Shown here piece after piece: positions 8,026-16,000 of a stretch of DNA of 64,000 nt. The stretch covers positions 103,038-167,037 of the forward strand of contig JAIOPN010000049.1 of the NCBI GenBank assembly GCA_021413865.1. The letters are read 5' to 3'. The stretch's first letter is position 1; each line of letters starts with the position of its first letter. The notes beneath the pieces were generated by a model. It saw only the letters and a list, made by a program, of their open reading frames with translations. It made no database searches and was not told the DNA's origin. The position numbers and the translations under genes are program-made. The stretch comes from Planctomycetota bacterium. Its GTDB lineage: Bacteria; Planctomycetota; Phycisphaerae; Phycisphaerales; Phycisphaeraceae.

Positions 8026-9684
8026 TCACTCCTTGGGCAGCTTCACCGTCGCCACCTTGAGAATCCCCGGCCGGGCGCGGAGACGGTTGAGCAGGGAATC
8101 GGGCACGTCGCCGTCCACCTTCAGCACCATGAGCGCGGTGATCTTGCCGTCGGGGGTTTCGCGGCGGGAGATCGCCATGTCGGCGATGTTGACGCCGGCG
8201 GCGCCGAACTCGCTGCCGACCACGCCGATGATGCCGGGGCGGTCCTCGTTCTGGATCAGCGCCATCGCGCCGGCGGGGACCATGTCCATGAAATAGCCGT
8301 TGATCTCGACGACGCGCGGGCGCATGTCCTGATAGACACGGCCGACGATGCGCCGTGTGCGGTCGGCGGCGGGGGTGTCACTGGCGACCGCGCCCTCCGG
8401 GCCGTGCACCTCGATGGTGAGCTGCGGGCCGGTGGGCGCGGGGCCCGAGGGGTCGGTGCTCTTGATGGTTTGGAGCTTGATACCGCGCTGCTCGGCGACG
8501 TGGCGGACGTTCACGACGTTGAGCGGGACGTCCATGTGCCCCTGGAGAAGGCCGACGAGCGCCATGCGTTCGAGGGTGCCGGCGGCGGCGGCGATGGAGT
8601 CGCCGGAGATCTCGAAGGTCACGCGGCCGATGCCGCGCGTGATCATGGGGCTGATGAGGCGGGCCATGCGCTGCGCCAGGTCCACGTAGCGCTGCTGGAG
8701 CGGGTCGAGGTCGAGGCGGATGCCGCCGGCGTTGACCGCGCCGTGGATGCCCTCGCCGCGCAGGTACGCCAGCACCGAAGCGGCGGCGTCCACGCTGACG
8801 GCCTGCTGCGCCTCGACGGTGCTGGCACCCAGGTGGGGCGTGAGCAGGACCTTCGGGTGCTTGCGCAGGGGGTTGTTGGCGGCGGGGGGCTCGGTCTCGA
8901 AAACGTCCAGCGCCGCGCCGCCGCACTGCCCGGCGTCGATAGCGGGGATGACGGCCGATTCATCCACTACGCCGCCGCGCGATGCGTTGACCACCAGCAC
9001 GCCCTTGCGGCACTTGCAGAAGCTCTCCTTGTTGAGCAGGCCACGCGTCTGCTCGTTGAGCGGGACGTGGAAGGTGAGGATGTCGGCGTGGGGGACGAGG
9101 TCGATGAACTGGGAGAACATGCGGACCTTGCCGTCCATCATGGTGGCGGCGTTGATGAAGGGGTCGTAGGCGACGACGTTCATGCCGAAGGCGAGCGCGC
9201 GCTCGGCGACGGTGCGGCCGATGCGGCCGAAGCCGACGACGCCGAGCGTCTTGCCCGCGAGCTGCCGGCCGTTGAACTTGTTGCGGTCCCATCCGCCCTC
9301 GGCCATGACCTTGTACGCCGGGCCGATGTTCCGCGCCAGCGCCATGAGGAGGGCGAAGGCGTGTTCGGCGGTGGTGATGGTGGAGGCCTCGGCGGAGTTG
9401 ACGACGAGGATGCCCTTGGATGTCGCGGCCTCGAGGTCGATGTTGTCCACGCCGACGCCGGCGCGGGCGATGATTTTCAGCCTGCCGGGGTTTTCGAGCA
9501 CCTTCGCGGTGACGGTGACGCCGGAGCGGACGATCATGCCGTCGTGCTCTCCGATGATCCTGGCCAACTCGTCTTCCTTGATGCCGGCCTTGTTGACGAG
9601 CTCGACGTCGGGCTGGGAGCGGAGGAAGTCGAGCCCTTCATCGGCGAGCTTGTCGGCGGCGAGGATGCGGAACTTGTCGGGCAT
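8026..9684 (-). CDS. serA: D-3-phosphoglycerate dehydrogenase
   Basis: SerA oxidises 3-phosphoglycerate, the committed step of serine synthesis. This is the long type (552 residues): substrate domain, Rossmann domain with GFGRIG (151-156), catalytic Arg236, Glu265 and His284, then an intervening domain and a C-terminal ACT domain (IQNEDRPGIIGVVGSEFGAAGVNIADMAISRR region) that usually binds serine for feedback control. The frame is open further upstream, but the ATG at 9684 is chosen because GGAG stands 7 nt before it and the protein begins exactly where the family does. It follows hemL by 22 bp and overlaps nothing on the opposite strand. Confidence 0.95.
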   Translation of the reverse strand: MPDKFRILAADKLADEGLDFLRSQPDVELVNKAGIKEDELARIIGEHDGMIVRSGVTVTAKVLENPGRLKIIARAGVGVDNIDLEAATSKGILVVNSAEASTITTAEHAFALLMALARNIGPAYKVMAEGGWDRNKFNGRQLAGKTLGVVGFGRIGRTVAERALAFGMNVVAYDPFINAATMMDGKVRMFSQFIDLVPHADILTFHVPLNEQTRGLLNKESFCKCRKGVLVVNASRGGVVDESAVIPAIDAGQCGGAALDVFETEPPAANNPLRKHPKVLLTPHLGASTVEAQQAVSVDAAASVLAYLRGEGIHGAVNAGGIRLDLDPLQQRYVDLAQRMARLISPMITRGIGRVTFEISGDSIAAAAGTLERMALVGLLQGHMDVPLNVVNVRHVAEQRGIKLQTIKSTDPSGPAPTGPQLTIEVHGPEGAVASDTPAADRTRRIVGRVYQDMRPRVVEINGYFMDMVPAGAMALIQNEDRPGIIGVVGSEFGAAGVNIADMAISRRETPDGKITALMVLKVDGDVPDSLLNRLRARPGILKVATVKLPKE

Positions 9685-9706
9685 GGGGGGACTCCAATTC
9701 GATGGA

Positions 9707-11005
9707 TCAAGCACGGGCCGCCGCGAATGCCGCGCGGGAGGCTTCAATTGTCTGGTCGATGCAGGCGTCGTCGTGGGCGGTGCTGACGAACCACGTCTCG
9801 TACTGGCTGGGCGGCAGGACCACCCCGTTGTCGAGCAGGCTGTTGAAGAAACGGGTGAAGGCCTTGGTGTCGCTGCGCACGGCCTGCTCGTAATTCTCGA
9901 TGGGCGTGGCGCAGAAGAAGACGCAGACCATGGAACCGACGCGTGTGATCTGTACGGGGACACCGGCTTCGGAGGCGGCGCGGGCCAGGCCGTCGGTGAG
10001 GCGTTTGGAGGAGCGATCGAGCTGGGCGTAGGCCTTGCCGTCCTTTAGCGATTCGAGCATCGCGATGCCCGCCGCCATCGCGAGGGGGTTTCCGCTGAGG
10101 GTGCCCGCCTGATAGACGGGGCCCTCGGGCGCGATCTGTTTCATGAGGTCGGTGCGTCCGCCGTAGGCGGCGCATGGGAGGCCGCCGCCGACGATTTTGC
10201 CCAGGCAGGTGAGGTCCGGCGTGACCTTATATATGGACTGCGCCCCGCCGTAGGCGACGCGGAAGCCGGTCATCACCTCGTCGAAGAGGAGCAGGACGCC
10301 GTGTTTCGTGCACAGGTCGCGGAGGCCCTGGAGGTAGCCGGGCTTTGGCGGGACGCACCCCATGTTGCCGGCGATGGGCTCGACCATGAGGCCGGCGACG
10401 TCGCGGCCATGCTCGTTGAGCACGCGTTCGACGGCGGCAAGGTCGTTAAACGGTACGAGCAGCGTGCTGCCTGTGATGGAGGCGGGCACGCCCGGCGAGC
10501 TGGGCACGCCGATCGTCGTCGCACCGCTGCCTGCCTCGACGAGCAACGCGTCGCTGTGGCCGTGGTAGCACCCGGTGCACTTGATCACCTTGCTGCGCTT
10601 CGTCGCCGCGCGGGCCAGGCGGATGGCGCTCATGCACGCCTCGGTGCCGCTGTTGACGAAGCGGACCTTTTCGACCGAGGGCACGGCCTCGATGACGAGC
10701 TGCGCGAGGCGCGTCTCCGCCTCGGTGGGCATGCCGAAGCTTGTCCCGTTGACGACGGCCTTCTGCAGCGCGGCCTCGACGGCGGGGGGGCAGTGGCCCA
10801 GGAGCAGCGGGCCGTAGCTCATCACGTAGTCGATGTAGGAATTGCCATCGACGTCGGTGACGCGCGCGCCTTTGCCGGAGCGGACGACGATCGGGTCGCG
10901 GCCGACGGATTTGTAGGCGCGGACGGGCGAATTGACGCCACCGGGGAGCACGCGTTTGGCGGCCTCGAACGCTCGGGAGGAATTGGTGTAACGCGGGTTG
11001 GTCAT
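9707..11005 (-). CDS. hemL: glutamate-1-semialdehyde 2,1-aminomutase
   Basis: HemL converts glutamate-1-semialdehyde to 5-aminolevulinate, so this organism makes tetrapyrroles by the C5 route. It is a 432-residue class III aminotransferase fold with NSGTEACMSAIRLAR (118-132), the GCYHGHSDA motif, FDEVMTGFR (241-249) and the PLP lysine Lys270 in CLGKIVGGGLP. An upstream in-frame ATG would add a non-conserved leader, so the start at 11005 is preferred. It sits between cimA and serA on the same strand. Heme supply fits the large cytochrome and oxidase operon encoded just across cimA. Confidence 0.95.
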   Translation of the reverse strand: MTNPRYTNSSRAFEAAKRVLPGGVNSPVRAYKSVGRDPIVVRSGKGARVTDVDGNSYIDYVMSYGPLLLGHCPPAVEAALQKAVVNGTSFGMPTEAETRLAQLVIEAVPSVEKVRFVNSGTEACMSAIRLARAATKRSKVIKCTGCYHGHSDALLVEAGSGATTIGVPSSPGVPASITGSTLLVPFNDLAAVERVLNEHGRDVAGLMVEPIAGNMGCVPPKPGYLQGLRDLCTKHGVLLLFDEVMTGFRVAYGGAQSIYKVTPDLTCLGKIVGGGLPCAAYGGRTDLMKQIAPEGPVYQAGTLSGNPLAMAAGIAMLESLKDGKAYAQLDRSSKRLTDGLARAASEAGVPVQITRVGSMVCVFFCATPIENYEQAVRSDTKAFTRFFNSLLDNGVVLPPSQYETWFVSTAHDDACIDQTIEASRAAFAAARA

Positions 11006-11055
11006 GGGTGGGGGAGTGTAACAGGCGTGCTTGGAAATCGATGCGCGGCTCTGAT

Positions 11056-11078
11056 CCCCTCTCCCGGAGGGAGAGGGG
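11056..11078 (-). repeat. perfect intergenic hairpin after cimA
   Basis: CCCCTCTCCC-GGA-GGGAGAGGGG forms a 10-bp perfect stem with a 3-nt loop, 12 nt after the cimA stop. No T tract follows on the minus strand, so it is better read as an mRNA-stabilising or processing hairpin, or a dispersed repeat, than as a classical terminator. A relative with the same plus-strand GGA loop and GAGGGG arm lies at 41330-41360. Confidence 0.6.
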
Positions 11079-11090
11079 GTTAGAAACAAC

Positions 11091-12707
11091 TTATTGCGCG
11101 GGTTTCGCCCCGATCTCGATCAGGTGGTAGGTGAAGGCGTCGGTGAGCGCCTGCCACGAAGCGTCCACGATGTTTTCGTTGACGCCCACGGTGCTGAAGT
11201 GGTGCGAGGCGGCGCCGTCGGGTGTCTCCATGACGGCGAACTCGGCGACGACGCGCACCTTGGCCGCGGATTCAGCGGTCGGGTTCACCACACGCACCTT
11301 GTAGTCGCGCAGGTGGACCCGTGAGAGTTGGGGGTAGTGCGGTTCCAGGCACTTTCGCAGCGCAGCGTCCAGGGCGTTAACCGGGCCGTCGCCCCGGGCG
11401 GTTTGTTGGCTGGGGCGAGCGCCAATCCTGGTCTTCACGCTCGCTTCGGTGATGCAGGGGCCGGCGCCGGATTTTTCGATGGCACAGCGGTAGTGATCGA
11501 GCGTCCAGAAGGTCGGGCGTTTGCCCATCGCCTCATAGAGGAGCAGTTCGAAGCTCGCGCCGGCGGCCTCGAACTGGTAGCCCTGGTATTCGAGCGCCAT
11601 CAGGCGTTCGAGCACCTTGCGCTGCAGGGCCTTGTCGTCGGCGATGTTGAACTTCGCTCCCAGCGTGGCTGCGATGTTGCTCGCGCCGGAGAGTTCGCTC
11701 ACGAGCACGCGGCGGGTGTTGCCGACGGACTCGGGGGTGACGTGCTCGTAGCTGCGCGAGACGCGCTGCACCGCGTGGACGTGCATCCCGCCCTTGTGGG
11801 CGAATGCGGCCGTGCCGACGAATGGCTGACCGGACCAGAGATTCAGGTTCGCCACCTCGTAAACGAACCGGCTGGTTTCGGTGAGCTTCGCGGTGGAGTC
11901 GTCGGTGAGGCAGTCCATGCCCATCTTGAGTCGGAGGTTGGCGGCCACGGTGGTCAGGTCCACGTTGCCGCAGCGCTCGCCGATGCCGTTGATCGTGCCC
12001 TGCACCTGGATACAGCCGGCCTCGACCGCTGCCAGGGAGTTGGCGACCGCCAGCCCGCCGTCGTTGTGCACGTGGATGCCGAGCTTGGCGTCGGGGAACA
12101 CGGAGAGCACGTCATTGACGGCCTGGGCGATGCGGCCGGGGAGCGTGCCGCCGTTGGTGTCGCACAGGACCAGGCGCGTCGCGCCGCCCTCCAGCGCGGC
12201 GCGCAGGGTCTTGAGCGTGTAATCCCGGTCGGCGTTGTAACCGTCGAAGAAGTGCTCGGCGTCGTAGAACACCTCGCGGCCGGCGCGGCGGCAGAAATCC
12301 ACCGTCTCGTGGATCATCGCCAGGTTCTCTTCGAGATCGACGCGCAGCACCTCCTCGACGTGCAGGTTCCACGTCTTGCCGACGATGGTGACGACCGGCG
12401 TGCCGGCGTCGATGAGCGACTGCATGCCCGGGTCTTCGGCGGGGGAGACGCCCTTGCGGCGGGTCATGCCGAAGGCGCAGACCTTGGCGTGGGCGAGCTT
12501 GAGCGACTTGACCTCGGCGAAGTAGGCGGCGTCCTTGGGGTTGGAGAGGGGGTAGCCGCCCTCGATGTAGTCCACGCCCAGGGCGTCGAGCGCTTTGGTG
12601 ATCTTGATCTTGTCCACCAGGCTGAAGGCGATGCCCTCGCCCTGCGAGCCGTCGCGGAGGGTGGTGTCGTAGATCTCGACGCGTCGTTTGGGGGTGGGCG
12701 GTGTCAT
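11091..12707 (-). CDS. cimA: citramalate synthase (LeuA/CimA family)
   Basis: This 538-residue enzyme condenses pyruvate with acetyl-CoA to (R)-citramalate, a threonine-independent entry to isoleucine. The barrel begins VEIYDTTLRDGSQGEG, with catalytic Arg18-Asp19. The metal ligands are in GIHVHNDGG (His212, His214), and GTINGIGERCGNVDL follows. The C-terminal 120 residues are a LeuA-type allosteric dimer domain. The sequence follows the CimA-type subfamily (VGKTWNLHVEEVL, FYDAEHFFDGYN) rather than isopropylmalate synthase. The ATG at 12707 has no obvious Shine-Dalgarno. The 165 bp upstream hold a transcription attenuator rich in Ile codons, which supports the isoleucine role. Confidence 0.92.
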   Translation of the reverse strand: MTPPTPKRRVEIYDTTLRDGSQGEGIAFSLVDKIKITKALDALGVDYIEGGYPLSNPKDAAYFAEVKSLKLAHAKVCAFGMTRRKGVSPAEDPGMQSLIDAGTPVVTIVGKTWNLHVEEVLRVDLEENLAMIHETVDFCRRAGREVFYDAEHFFDGYNADRDYTLKTLRAALEGGATRLVLCDTNGGTLPGRIAQAVNDVLSVFPDAKLGIHVHNDGGLAVANSLAAVEAGCIQVQGTINGIGERCGNVDLTTVAANLRLKMGMDCLTDDSTAKLTETSRFVYEVANLNLWSGQPFVGTAAFAHKGGMHVHAVQRVSRSYEHVTPESVGNTRRVLVSELSGASNIAATLGAKFNIADDKALQRKVLERLMALEYQGYQFEAAGASFELLLYEAMGKRPTFWTLDHYRCAIEKSGAGPCITEASVKTRIGARPSQQTARGDGPVNALDAALRKCLEPHYPQLSRVHLRDYKVRVVNPTAESAAKVRVVAEFAVMETPDGAASHHFSTVGVNENIVDASWQALTDAFTYHLIEIGAKPAQ

Positions 12708-12754
12708 GGTTGGTGCTTGGGGTTGTGATTAGAGCCGGTTCGGGTGCGTGAGAC

Positions 12755-12780
12755 AAAAAAACCCTGCCTCGCGGCAGGGT
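12755..12780 (-). terminator. rho-independent terminator in the cimA leader (attenuator)
   Basis: On the minus strand ACCCTGCC-GCGA-GGCAGGGT forms an 8-bp stem closed by a GNRA tetraloop and runs into seven Ts, a textbook intrinsic terminator. It lies 47 nt before the cimA start, inside its own leader. Its 5' arm plus loop can pair instead with 12811-12820, which would dismantle it. Confidence 0.9.
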
Positions 12781-12810
12781 TGTTGACGTTCATGGGTGAT
12801 GATCGCCGGG

Positions 12811-12820
12811 CCCTACCGCG
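12811..12820 (-). promoter_or_regulatory. antiterminator strand of the cimA attenuator
   Basis: The minus-strand segment CGCGGTAGGG is complementary to CCCTGCCGCG (12770-12779), the 5' arm and loop of the terminator: ten consecutive pairs with one G-U wobble. It contains the leader peptide's TAG stop. Just upstream, GCCCCGC (12826-12832) could pair with this strand through GCCC/GGGC and CGC/GCG around a 3-nt bulge, a candidate protector stem. Confidence 0.78.
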
Positions 12821-12872
12821 TGTGTGCGGGGCTAATGCTGATCCGGCTAATGATGGAAGAGGCGAGCAACAT
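12813..12872 (-). CDS. isoleucine-rich leader peptide of cimA
   Basis: A 20-codon ORF starts at the ATG at 12872 and ends in TAG at 12813, encoding MLLASSIISRISISPAHTR. Four of its 19 residues are Ile (positions 7, 8, 11, 13) and two are Leu; there is no Val. The stop lies within the antiterminator strand. A ribosome held at Ile11 or Ile13 would cover the protector segment and leave the antiterminator free; one that reaches the stop would mask it and let the terminator form. There is no Shine-Dalgarno, and the ATG lies about 8 nt after a -10 box, so it may be translated almost leaderless. Too short to be found by ordinary gene callers. Confidence 0.75.
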   Translation of the reverse strand: MLLASSIISRISISPAHTR

Positions 12873-12880
12873 TGAGGAGC

Positions 12881-12908
12881 ATTGTACCCGCCGAGTCGCG
12901 CCGGGCAA
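12881..12908 (-). promoter_or_regulatory. promoter of the cimA leader
   Basis: On the minus strand TTGCCC (12903-12908), a 16-bp spacer and TACAAT (12881-12886) form a sigma70-like promoter. Transcription would begin near 12874, only a few bases before the leader peptide ATG. Confidence 0.55.
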
Positions 12909-12938
12909 GGCGCGGGATGTGGAAGACCTGTCGCGGCG

Positions 12939-12967
12939 TTGCGGGCGTGGTCGAAAACCAGTAAAAG
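12939..12967 (+). promoter_or_regulatory. candidate promoter of the respiratory operon
   Basis: TTGCGG (12939-12944), a 17-bp spacer and TAAAAG (12962-12967) make a weak sigma70-like promoter that would give a 5' UTR of about 120 nt before the cytochrome start at 13097. An alternative TTGCAG-N16-TAAAGA lies 30 bp downstream. The region is shared with the divergent cimA leader promoter. Confidence 0.28.
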
Positions 12968-13096
12968 GTTGCAGTCCCGCGCTCGGGTCATAAAGAGTCG
13001 GCCGGTCGGTGGTTGTCTTTTGTCAGGGGATGGCGTGGTCATCCCGTCCGGTTACGACGCCCGGGTTGCCGCGCTGACGCAGCGAGTAAGCCGTTC

Positions 13097-16000
13097 ATGC
13101 CTGTACCCACAGAAACCTTCTGGAATATCAAGAAGCTCAACGTGGTCTTCGCGGCCAGCGCGGTGATCCTGTTGGGTTCGTTCCTCCTGTTGATCAAAGA
13201 GGACCAGAACGTCGCCTGGCGCGGGTATCAAAAGGACGCGCGGGTGTGGGACGCCGCGATGACGACCGACGCCATCAAGTACGCCCTGAGCGCGTCGGAC
13301 AAGGCGGAGTTGGAGAAGATCAAGACCGACATCGCACAGATCGGCGGCGAACTGGAGAAGGACGAAAAGCTCAAAGAGCTGAACAAGAAAAAGGCTGACA
13401 TCGAGGCCGGGATCAACATCGCAACGATGCCCGCCGCGACGATTAAGGGTCAGATCACCCCGCTGTCGCAATTGGTCGAGAAGGCCACCCTCGAGTTCGG
13501 CGCGGATCACGCTAAGACCAAGAAGCTGATGGCCGAGCTGAACGCGGCCAAGCAGAAGTCGGACAAGGAAGAGGCGACGCTGGCCGCCCTGGACCGGCAA
13601 CTGATCGAAACCAATAGCGCGATCGAGAAGGAGAAATCTCGCCTCAGCGCCCTGACCAAATCCCGCGACGACAAGCTCCGCCGCCTCAACTCGCTCGAGG
13701 AACGCCTGGCAAAGGTCAACCCGACCGGCGCGGCGTGGCTCGGCGAGCAGATCCGCAACGCCCCGCTCCAGGACTGGTTCAACCCCTCCCTGGCCGTGCA
13801 GCAGGTGGTCGTCCCCGACGTCCGCACCGACTTTAACTTCCTCACCACCGAGACAATCGATCGTTGCAGCACCTGCCACGTCAACATCGACAACCCGCGG
13901 TTCGAGGAGAAGGAGATCGTCTCCTTCGCCGAGCGACAGGTGGCGATGGGCGACGGTCAGGACGTGGCGACGATCGACCCGCACAAGCCGGTCGTGATGC
14001 TCGGCTTCTGGGTCAACGCCGCGAAGCTGCGCGTCGCATCGGACGCGTACGGCATGCCTGCGTTGGCCAAGGGGGTAGAGGCTCTCAAGGCCGCGGCGCT
14101 GGACCGCGTCAAGGAACTCCGCGCCAAGGCGGGCATGTCGCCGCTGGCCGACAACGCGGACGTCGTCGCCGAGATCGAGTCGCTGCTCAAGCAGGGCGAG
14201 AGCCGCGACAAAGAAGAGAAGATCGCCGTCACCCGCGCCGAGTGGTACGCCCCGGCGGCCTATTTCTTGACGGACCTGAAGGGCCTGCTTGAGAAGCAAC
14301 TGAGCAAGGGCGAGTACCGCGAGCTGCGCGACCTCTACCGCCAGGAACTCATCGGGAGCTACAACCACCTCCGCACCAACTCCTCGCAGGGCCTGCCGGC
14401 GCTGAGCGCCAACCCCGTGCTGATGGCACACCCGCGCCTCGATCTTTACGCCGACGCGGACTCGAAGCACCCCATGAAATCGATGGGCTGCACCGTGTGC
14501 CACGAGGGCTCGGGTCAGGAGACGGAGTTCAAGCACACCGCCCACACGCCGCGCGAGGTCTGGGTTGACGAGAAGACGGGCTCCCCGGTGCCGGCGTTCC
14601 TGATTCGACCGGCGGAGCCGAAGGTTCCTGTCGCGATGACGGTCTCCGCCGCACAGGTCCACGAGGCGCCGCGGGCTACCGCGGTGAAAGAGGGTGAAAC
14701 AGGCGAACATGGCTTCACCTTCGACGACCTGAACCTGGCCAACCCGAACAACCCCAAGCCCTTCGCCCCGGACTCGGGCCACATCGAAGAGACCGCCGCC
14801 TATGTCTCTCCCGCCGCGGCCCGGGGCGAAAAGCCCCGCGGCGTCGTCCGCCAGGAGGCCTACTGGACCAAGGCCTACCACTGGGAGCAGGTCCACTACA
14901 TGCACTGGGAAAAGCCGATGAACTCGCAGGAGTTCATCGAGTCCAGTTGCAACAAGTGCCACACGCAGGTGTTCGATCTGAAGGAATCGGCGCCCCGGCT
15001 GTTCGAGGGCCGCAAGCTCTTCGCCCAGCTCGGCTGCGCGAACTGCCACGCGGTTGATGCGGTCAAGGACCACCTCGACGTCAAGAAGGTCGGCCCGAGC
15101 CTCGTGCACGTGAAGGAAAAACTCTCCCCCACGATGATGTCGTCGTGGATCTGGGCGCCCAAGGCCTTCCGCCCGATGTCGCGGATGCCGCACTACTTCA
15201 TGCTGGAGAACAACTCCACGCCGGTGGACATTCTCCGCACGCGAACCGAGGTCGCGGCGATCACGCACTACCTCCAGCACTCGACGCCCGCCGAGGGCAC
15301 CCCCGAGTACAAGCCCGAGCCGCCCCCCTCTACCCCCGGCGACGCCAAGGCCGGCCGCGCGGTATTCAACTCCGTCGGCTGCCTGGCGTGCCATACCAAC
15401 ATGGCCGAGTCGGGTGAGAAGTGGATCGCCGAAGACCTGATCAAACGCACCGGCGTGTCGGCGGACGAGGCGAAGAAGCAGTACGACGCGATGGGCTACA
15501 ACCAGCGGCACTGGTACGCGCTGGAGCACATCCCGGAGAAGCTCACGATCGTCGGCCCGGAGCTGTCGGGCGTGGGCACCAAGCTCAAGGCCGGCCGCAC
15601 CGTGGATCAGGCCCGCGCGTGGGTATACGACTGGGTGCGCAATCCGCGCCACTACTCCAGCTACACAATCATGCCCAGCCTGCGCCTCAGCGAGCAGGAG
15701 GCCAACGACCTGTCCGCCTATCTGCTCGCCCAGGAACGGCCGGACTACACGCCGGTTGACTTCACGAATCTCGACGGCGACGGCAAGGCGATGCTGAACC
15801 AGATCGTCGGCGCCCTGCCCGACCCCGCGGGCAAGGTGAGCCTGCAATCGACGCAGGACGAGAAGCTCGAGTACGTCGGCCGGAAGATGATCGCCAACTA
15901 CGGCTGCAACGGCTGCCACCTGATCAACGGCTTCGAGAACGCCGCCTCTGCCTGCGCCGAGCTGAACGAGTGGGGCCTGAAGGACCCGCACAAGCTGGAC

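Noticed and set aside
9685..9963. N-terminal extension of SerA
   Set aside because: The open frame runs into hemL on the same strand in another phase. The ATG at 9684 has GGAG upstream and begins at the family start.
12842..12882. A different leader ORF upstream of cimA starting at 12882 (MLLNVARLFHH)
   Set aside because: Its ATG overlaps the -10 box, so it would not be transcribed from that promoter. It has no Ile codons and its stop does not meet the antiterminator. The frame starting at 12872 fits on all three counts.
12708..12900. T-box or amino-acid riboswitch upstream of cimA
   Set aside because: No T-box sequence or aptamer-like multi-stem structure was seen. The leader peptide and the alternative pairings explain the region.
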